Part shown: in pieces, positions 43,096 through 48,341 of the stretch
Layout: each line of letters starts with the position of its first letter
Numbering within the stretch: the stretch's first letter is position 1
Origin: JABJPM01 sp964596705
GTDB lineage: Archaea; Nanobdellota; Nanobdellia; SCGC-AAA011-G17; PNOQ01
Length of the DNA stretch: 48,341 bases
Reading direction: 5' to 3'
Assembly: GCA_964596705.1 (NCBI GenBank)
Contig: CAZQVG010000002.1
Coordinates: forward strand, 1-48,341
The notes under the pieces: model-generated
Told to the model about the DNA's origin: nothing
Database searches by the model: none
The model's input: only the letters and a program-made list of their open reading frames with translations
Made by a program: the position numbers and the translations under genes

Positions 43096-45468
43096 ATGAG
43101 TCTTGGTAAAAAATATGATTTTAAGGAATCTGAGAAAAAATGGATAAAGTTTTGGATAGAGAAAGGTATCTATAACTTTGATCCAAAGTCAAAAAAAGAG
43201 ATATTTTCAATAGATACTCCGCCGCCATATGTTTCTGCCTCTCATTTACATGTTGGACATGCGATGCATTATTCCCAGTTTGAATTTATTGCTAGATATA
43301 AAAGGATGAGGGGGTATAATGTTTTCTTTCCGATGGGGTTTGATGACAATGGGTTACCTACTGAAAGATATGTCGAGAAAAAATATAAGATTGACAAATC
43401 AAAAACAAAAAGAGAAGATTTTACTAAACTTTGTTTAAAAGAAACTGAAGAAGGTAGGAAGAATTATGAAGAGTTATGGAATTCTTTAGGATTTAGTGTT
43501 GATTGGAATTTAACTTATTCTACTATAAATGATCATTGTACTAAAATTGCTCAGAAATCATTTTTAGATTTATATAAAAAAGGTTTGTTGAAAAGAAAAG
43601 ATATACCGATAATCTGGGATACTAAATTGCAAACTAGTTTAGCTCAAGCAGATTTGGAAGATGTTGAGCAAGAAAGCTATTTCAATGATATCATCTTTAA
43701 ATGTGGAGATAAAGATTTGATAATCTCAACAACAAGGCCTGAACTTTTACCTGCATGTGTTGCTTTGTTTTTTAATCCAGATGATGAAAGGTATAAACCT
43801 TTAGAGGGGAAGAAAGCTAAGGTTCCTTTGTTTGATTATGAAGTTCCAATAATGAAAGATGAGTCGGTTGATATAGATAAAGGTACTGGTTTAATGATGG
43901 TTTGTACTTTTGGGGATAAGGAAGATATTGAGAAGTGGATGAAATATAAGTTGCCGTTAAGAATTGTTATCACAAAAGATGGTAAGATGAATGAAAGTGC
44001 AGGTAAATATGAAGGGTTGAAGATAAAAGAAGCAAGAGAAAAAATAATTGAAGATTTGAAAGAAGCTAATTTGCTGATAAAACAAGAAAAAATAAAACAT
44101 GTTGTTAATGTTTCTGAAAGATCTGGTGCTGAAATTGAGTTTATTAAATCTGAGCAATGGGTTATTGATTTGTTAAATCACAAAGATGAATTAATTAAGC
44201 AAGCAGATAAAATAAACTGGTATCCAGAGTATATGAAAGTTAGATATAAACATTGGGTTGAAAATTTGCAGTGGGATTGGGTTATATCTAGGCAAAGGTA
44301 TTATGGAGTTCCTTTTCCAGTATGGTATAAGAAAGATAATGGAGAAGTTGTCTTGCCTAGTGAAGATGAGTTACCTGTAGATCCGAGATCTGGTTATGTT
44401 CCAAAAGGATATAAAAAAGAAGATCTTATTCCTGAAGAAGATGTTATGGATACTTGGATGACCTCGTCTTTAACTCCTCAAATAAATGCTCGGTGGGGAG
44501 AAAAAGATGAATTAGATTTGTTGCCTATGTCTTTGAGACCGCAAGCTCATGATATAATAAGAACTTGGGCATTTTATACTATTGTTAAAGCGTATTATCA
44601 TGATAAATCAATACCTTGGAAGGATATTATTATTTCAGGGCATGGTTTAGATCCTAAAGGAAGAAAGATGAGTAAATCTTTAGGGAATTTTGTTGAAGCT
44701 AAAGATGTGGTTGAAAAATATAGTGCTGATGCTTTAAGATTTTGGGCGGCAGGTGCTTCTTTGGGCAAAGATTTAAGTTACAGGGAAGAAGATGTTAAAG
44801 TTGGTTTTAAGACTTTGACTAAGTTATGGAATGCAAATAAATTTGCTTTAATGCATTTAGAAGATTTTAGTTTAGAGAAAGTTGAGTTGGAAGCAATTGA
44901 TAAAGGGATATTGTCAAGGTTTAATGATTTGGTTAAAGAAGTTGGTGAGTTATTTGAGAAGTATGAATATGCTAAGTCTAAGTTATTAACTGAGTCATTT
45001 TTTTGGGCACAGATTTGTGACAATTATTTGGAAATTGCTAAGGATAGATTGTATAATCCTGATGTTCGAGGTAAGGAGAGTAGAAAGAGTGCGCAATATA
45101 CGTTGTATTATTTGATGCTGAATACTCTGAAATTGTTTGCTCCAATTATGCCTTTTATTACAGAAGAAATTTATCAAGAAGGCTATAAGGGGTGGGACGA
45201 TAAAGAGAGCATTCATATTTCTGGTTGGCCTGAATTTGATAAGGATTTGAAAGATGAAGCTGCTGAGAAAATTTGGGATAAGTTTATTGAAGTGCTTTCT
45301 GAGGTAAGACAAGCGAAGGCTAAAGCAAACAAATCCTTAAAAGAAGAGGTAGTCTTAGTTTTAAATGAAGAAGATCATAAGTTGTTGTTGCCTTGTTTAG
45401 AAGATTTGAAAGCAGTAACTAAAGCTAAGGAAATTGTTGTGGGTGAGAAATTAGAGGTTAAGTTTTAA
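43096..45468 (+). CDS. valS: Valyl-tRNA synthetase
   Basis: 790 residues from ATG 43096 (a TTG six codons upstream is less likely because TTTAAA at 43065-43070 sits 28.5 nt before this ATG). HIGH motif HLHVGHA in PPPYVSASHLHVGHAMHYS, editing domain STTRPELLPACVALFFNP, WVISRQRYYGVPFPVWY, and KMSKSLGNF. C-terminal anticodon domain present. Typical archaeal length, somewhat short. The aRF1 gene begins 1 bp after the stop. Confidence 0.96.
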   Translation: MSLGKKYDFKESEKKWIKFWIEKGIYNFDPKSKKEIFSIDTPPPYVSASHLHVGHAMHYSQFEFIARYKRMRGYNVFFPMGFDDNGLPTERYVEKKYKIDKSKTKREDFTKLCLKETEEGRKNYEELWNSLGFSVDWNLTYSTINDHCTKIAQKSFLDLYKKGLLKRKDIPIIWDTKLQTSLAQADLEDVEQESYFNDIIFKCGDKDLIISTTRPELLPACVALFFNPDDERYKPLEGKKAKVPLFDYEVPIMKDESVDIDKGTGLMMVCTFGDKEDIEKWMKYKLPLRIVITKDGKMNESAGKYEGLKIKEAREKIIEDLKEANLLIKQEKIKHVVNVSERSGAEIEFIKSEQWVIDLLNHKDELIKQADKINWYPEYMKVRYKHWVENLQWDWVISRQRYYGVPFPVWYKKDNGEVVLPSEDELPVDPRSGYVPKGYKKEDLIPEEDVMDTWMTSSLTPQINARWGEKDELDLLPMSLRPQAHDIIRTWAFYTIVKAYYHDKSIPWKDIIISGHGLDPKGRKMSKSLGNFVEAKDVVEKYSADALRFWAAGASLGKDLSYREEDVKVGFKTLTKLWNANKFALMHLEDFSLEKVELEAIDKGILSRFNDLVKEVGELFEKYEYAKSKLLTESFFWAQICDNYLEIAKDRLYNPDVRGKESRKSAQYTLYYLMLNTLKLFAPIMPFITEEIYQEGYKGWDDKESIHISGWPEFDKDLKDEAAEKIWDKFIEVLSEVRQAKAKANKSLKEEVVLVLNEEDHKLLLPCLEDLKAVTKAKEIVVGEKLEVKF

Positions 45469-45469
45469 G

Positions 45470-46567
45470 ATGGCTATGGACATTAAAAAGAAAAGAGAAT
45501 TGAAAAGGTTGATTAGCGAGTTAAAGAAAATTAGAGGAAGGCATACTGAATTAGTTAGTGTGTATATTCCTGCAGGATATAATATTACTAAGATAATAAA
45601 TCATTTAATGGAAGAACAAAGTACTGCTTCAAATATTAAAGATAAAAGAACTAGGCAAAATGTTATAGATTCTTTAGAAAGGATAATTAGGCATTTGAGG
45701 TTATTTAAACAAACTCCTGAAAATGGGTTGGCTGTTTTTGCAGGGAATGTTAGTGATAGAGAAAGTCAAGTTAATATTGAGGTTTTTAGTGTTGAGCCTC
45801 CTGAACCTTTGAATATTCGAATTTATAGGTGTGATCAAAGTTTTGTTACTGATATTTTAGAGGATATGTTAGATGATGTCCAAACCTATGGGTTGTTAGT
45901 TGTAGATAGGAGAGAAGCTACTATTGGATTATTGAAAGGAAAAAATATTTCTGTTTTAGCCAATTTTACTTCTGATGTTCCTGGAAAAACAACAAAAGGG
46001 GGACAGAGCCAGCAACGTTATGCGCGTATAAGAGAGGAGGCTGCCCATAATTTCTTTAAACGAGTTGGGGATGCTATGAACAAAGAATTTGCTGAATATG
46101 AAGATTTAAAAGGGATTTTGATTGGTGGTCCAGGACCAACTAAAGAAACCTTTTTTGAAGGAGATTATTTACAGACTAGAGTTAAAAATAAAGTTTTGGG
46201 ATTGAAAGATTTAAGTTATACTGGTGAGTTTGGATTAAAAGAATTAGTTGAAAAGAGTGATGACCTATTGGCAGCTGAAGAAGTTACTGAAGAGAAGAAA
46301 ATTATGCAGAGGTTTTTTAATGCTTTATCTACTAAAGGGGGAGGTAAAGCTGTGTATAAAGAAGAAGATGTTATGTTGGCTTTGGATAGGGGTGCAGCAG
46401 ATATTGTGTTGGTTTCTGAGGAGGTAGAGGATAAGAAGATCGAAGAAATCGAGAAAAAAGCTGAACTTACTGGAGCAGAAGTTAGAATGATTTCTACTGA
46501 AACTGAAGAAGGAATGCAGTTAAAACAGTTAGGGGGGATAGCTGCTATTCTAAGATTTAAGATATGA
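45470..46567 (+). CDS. prf1: Peptide chain release factor aRF1
   Basis: 365 residues, recognises all stop codons. Domains: N (1-~125) with YRCDQSF (YxCxxxF, 119-125) and NIKD at 55-58 in place of the usual NIKS; M with GGQ at 177-179 in KTTKGGQSQQR; C domain to the end. Operon with valS and probably scpB. The NIKD change is notable because it occurs in the codon-recognition loop. Length slightly short for archaea (usually about 410). Confidence 0.95.
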   Translation: MAMDIKKKRELKRLISELKKIRGRHTELVSVYIPAGYNITKIINHLMEEQSTASNIKDKRTRQNVIDSLERIIRHLRLFKQTPENGLAVFAGNVSDRESQVNIEVFSVEPPEPLNIRIYRCDQSFVTDILEDMLDDVQTYGLLVVDRREATIGLLKGKNISVLANFTSDVPGKTTKGGQSQQRYARIREEAAHNFFKRVGDAMNKEFAEYEDLKGILIGGPGPTKETFFEGDYLQTRVKNKVLGLKDLSYTGEFGLKELVEKSDDLLAAEEVTEEKKIMQRFFNALSTKGGGKAVYKEEDVMLALDRGAADIVLVSEEVEDKKIEEIEKKAELTGAEVRMISTETEEGMQLKQLGGIAAILRFKI

Positions 46568-46603
46568 TTAATTTTATAAATCTTTAATTAATTAATTGTT
46601 AAT

Positions 46604-47128
46604 ATGCAAGAAGAGAAAAATAGGGTGGAGGCAATATTATTTACAACCGGTAGATTTTTGAATTTAGAAGAGATTAGTAAGTTATCTGGAATTGGTAGTG
46701 TTGGGTATATAAAACAGCTATTACATGATTTAAAGGAAGAGTATGATTCTAGGGAATCTGCTTTGGAAATTTTAAATGATGGAGATAGATGGAAGCTAAA
46801 TATTAGGAAAGAATATTTGTATTTGACTGAGAGATTGTTAAGTGATGCTGAATTAGATCTGCCAACTCAGGAGACTTTGGCAGTTATTGCTTATAAACAG
46901 CCTTCTATTCAGTCAGATGTTATACATATTAGGGGAAATAAGGCTTATGATCATATAAAGAGGTTAAAAGAAGAGGGATTTATAGTTGCAGAGAAGTTTG
47001 GAAGGACTAAAATATTGAAGTTGACTCAAAAATTTTATGATTATTTTGATGTTGTAGAGGATGAATTGCAGGAAAAGTTGAATATAGTGCAGAAAGAAGA
47101 AAGTGGGGAGAATACTAAAGATTTATAA
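46604..47128 (+). CDS. scpB: Segregation and condensation protein ScpB
   Basis: 174 residues, two winged-helix domains (EAILFTTGRFLNLEEISKLS and LPTQETLAVIAYKQPSIQSD), kleisin-partner of the SMC complex. ScpA is not visible in this window. TTTATAAA at 46573-46580 is 27.5 nt upstream, so leaderless. Confidence 0.9.
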   Translation: MQEEKNRVEAILFTTGRFLNLEEISKLSGIGSVGYIKQLLHDLKEEYDSRESALEILNDGDRWKLNIRKEYLYLTERLLSDAELDLPTQETLAVIAYKQPSIQSDVIHIRGNKAYDHIKRLKEEGFIVAEKFGRTKILKLTQKFYDYFDVVEDELQEKLNIVQKEESGENTKDL

Positions 47129-47153
47129 TTCTTTTTAAATTCCCCAATTTACA

Positions 47154-48341
47154 ATGGAATTTTTAACAGGGGTGTATCTGTTTTATATCCTTACTTCGCT
47201 GTATGTATCTTTTATTAGTCTGATTGTTTATTATCAGCTTAAAGATGATTTTTTTGGTCAGGATGGATTTGAAGAATATTGTCCTAGTTTGACAGTTCTT
47301 ATTCCTGCGTATAATGAAGAGGATAGTATTGAAAACACTATAAAAGCGGTTTTAAGTAATGATTATCCAAATAATAAATTTAAGGTGATGGTTGTTGATG
47401 ATGGGAGTACTGATAAGACTGCAAATATTGTTAAGAAGTTTAAAGATGTTAAATTGTTTTCTAAGGAAAATTCTGGTAAAGCAGACTCTATTAATCAAGC
47501 ATTAAAGAAGATTAGGAGTGAGGTTGTTGCGATTGTGGATGCAGATTCTTATCCTGAAAAAGATGCTTTTAAAGAGTTAGTTAAACCATTCAAGGATGAG
47601 CAAGTTGCTGCTTCTACGGGAACTATTTTAGTGAGAAATAAAAACAACTTGATTGAAAAATGCCAAGCTATGGAATATGTATTAATTGCATGGACTAGGA
47701 GGATTTTAGATGCAATAGACAGTGTTTTTGTTACGCCGGGCGCTTTAAGTGCATATAGGGTGAGTGCTTTAAAGGACATTGGTGGATTTGATAAGAATGT
47801 AATGACCGAGGATATTGAAGTTGCTTGGAATTTATTAAAGCACAAATATAAAGTTAGGATGGCTCCTAAGGCAAATGCATTTACAAGTGTTCCAAAGAAT
47901 ATTAAAAGTTGGTGGAAGCAAAGAATAAGGTGGGATGTTGGGGGATTTCAAACAGTAAGTAAGCATATTGATTCACTATTTAAGAAAGAATATAATATGT
48001 TTGGAATTTTTGTTATTCCGTTCTTTTTGTCACATTTGTTTTTGTCATTTGCAGGTTTTTTTGTGTTTTTAGGGGTGTTGTTGAATAGGCTATATAATTG
48101 GATTGTTTTTACATTTTTTTCAGTAAAATATGAGTCTGCAATAATGGATTTATCAGAGATTTATATATTGCCGAATGTATTTACTTACTTTGCAGTACTT
48201 TTGATATTTATTTTTGGATGGGCAATATATTTATCTTTGAAAACTTTGAAGAAATCAAATATAAAAATTGACAAATCGTTTGTTGTTTATAGTTTGTTTT
48301 ATTTAGCAACATTTCCGGTTTTATTGATAATCTCTTTATAT
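47154..48341 (+). CDS. GT2 family glycosyltransferase (partial, runs off the window)
   Basis: 396 codons to the edge with no stop. One N-terminal membrane helix, then a GT-A domain: LTVLIPAYNEEDSIENT, VMVVDDGSTDKT, DAD in VAIVDADSYPE, TED (VMTEDIEV) and QRIRWD (QxxRW), as in processive cellulose/hyaluronan/poly-GlcNAc synthases, followed by more membrane helices. Probably makes a surface polysaccharide or glycan for the surface proteins described here. Confidence 0.88.
   Translation, partial: MEFLTGVYLFYILTSLYVSFISLIVYYQLKDDFFGQDGFEEYCPSLTVLIPAYNEEDSIENTIKAVLSNDYPNNKFKVMVVDDGSTDKTANIVKKFKDVKLFSKENSGKADSINQALKKIRSEVVAIVDADSYPEKDAFKELVKPFKDEQVAASTGTILVRNKNNLIEKCQAMEYVLIAWTRRILDAIDSVFVTPGALSAYRVSALKDIGGFDKNVMTEDIEVAWNLLKHKYKVRMAPKANAFTSVPKNIKSWWKQRIRWDVGGFQTVSKHIDSLFKKEYNMFGIFVIPFFLSHLFLSFAGFFVFLGVLLNRLYNWIVFTFFSVKYESAIMDLSEIYILPNVFTYFAVLLIFIFGWAIYLSLKTLKKSNIKIDKSFVVYSLFYLATFPVLLIISLY

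Noticed and set aside
45635..45646. Stop-codon reassignment implied by NIKD in aRF1
   Set aside because: TAA, TAG and TGA are all used as stops by confident genes in this window, and no confident gene contains an in-frame stop that must be read through except the two frameshifted ones.
1..48341. CRISPR arrays, insertion sequences, phage genes, rRNA
   Set aside because: No spaced direct-repeat array, transposase, integrase, capsid gene or rRNA stretch was found on either strand.

Overview
This is an AT-rich archaeal scaffold segment carrying at least 51 protein genes and one tRNA. The information-processing genes are archaeal: RadA, aEF1-beta, aIF2-alpha, Nop10, Cbf5, S27e, L44e, L39e, L31e, S19e, GINS, Hjc, EndA, aRF1 and a DUF1931-type histone-fold protein. 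Genes are packed very tightly, transcripts look leaderless, and there is a large load of lipoproteins and membrane-anchored surface proteins of unknown function. Together this points to a DPANN archaeon of the Woesearchaeota/Pacearchaeota kind; that placement is inference from style and gene order, not a computed phylogeny.

Layout. 1-2.6 kb: a small radA-linked protein, radA, thymidine kinase, an eight-cysteine zinc protein and aEF1-beta. 2.6-8.7 kb: prepilin peptidase (minus), a small HExxH protein, two membrane-anchored proteins (one with a 63-bp tandem repeat at an assembly gap) and two paralogous lipoproteins. 8.7-12 kb: endonuclease Q, then a minus-strand operon GINS - L44e - S27e - aIF2-alpha - Nop10. 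12-16.7 kb: a phosphoglycerate-mutase-like protein, a membrane protein, RNase Z, tRNA-splicing endonuclease and its partner gene, and a zinc phospholipase-C-like exported protein. 16.8-32.8 kb: a surface-protein island around a MoxR / DUF58 / VWA module. It holds a ~1,678-residue beta-helix protein, two paralogous Ig-like type I membrane proteins, and a toroid/Cys-rich membrane protein. 32.8-42 kb: mostly minus strand, with a lamin-tail protein, Hjc, histone-fold protein, the S19e - L39e - L31e - Cbf5 operon, CysS, a type IV pilin, a TolB-like lipoprotein and tRNA-Phe(GAA). 42.2-48.3 kb: a metallo-beta-lactamase protein, ValS, aRF1, ScpB and a GT2 glycosyltransferase that runs off the edge.

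Main observations. (1) Two of the three 100-N gaps are flanked by identical 55-bp sequences and look like unmerged k-mer overlaps; collapsing them restores one phosphoglycerate-mutase gene and one giant surface gene, both exactly in frame. The third gap sits in a real tandem repeat. (2) The MoxR and VWA genes each carry a one-base homopolymer deletion. MoxR also has an extra residue in its P-loop and the VWA protein ends early, so the module is either decaying or locally mis-sequenced. (3) A surface-domain protein followed by an Ig-like type I protein occurs twice, bracketing that module. (4) Three divergent gene pairs share one palindromic TATA box centred about 25-27 nt from both start codons. 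(5) All six convergent gene pairs overlap tail to tail. (6) Two genes have a good Shine-Dalgarno sequence spaced for an AUU or AUA start. (7) aRF1 has NIKD in place of NIKS although all three stop codons are in use.
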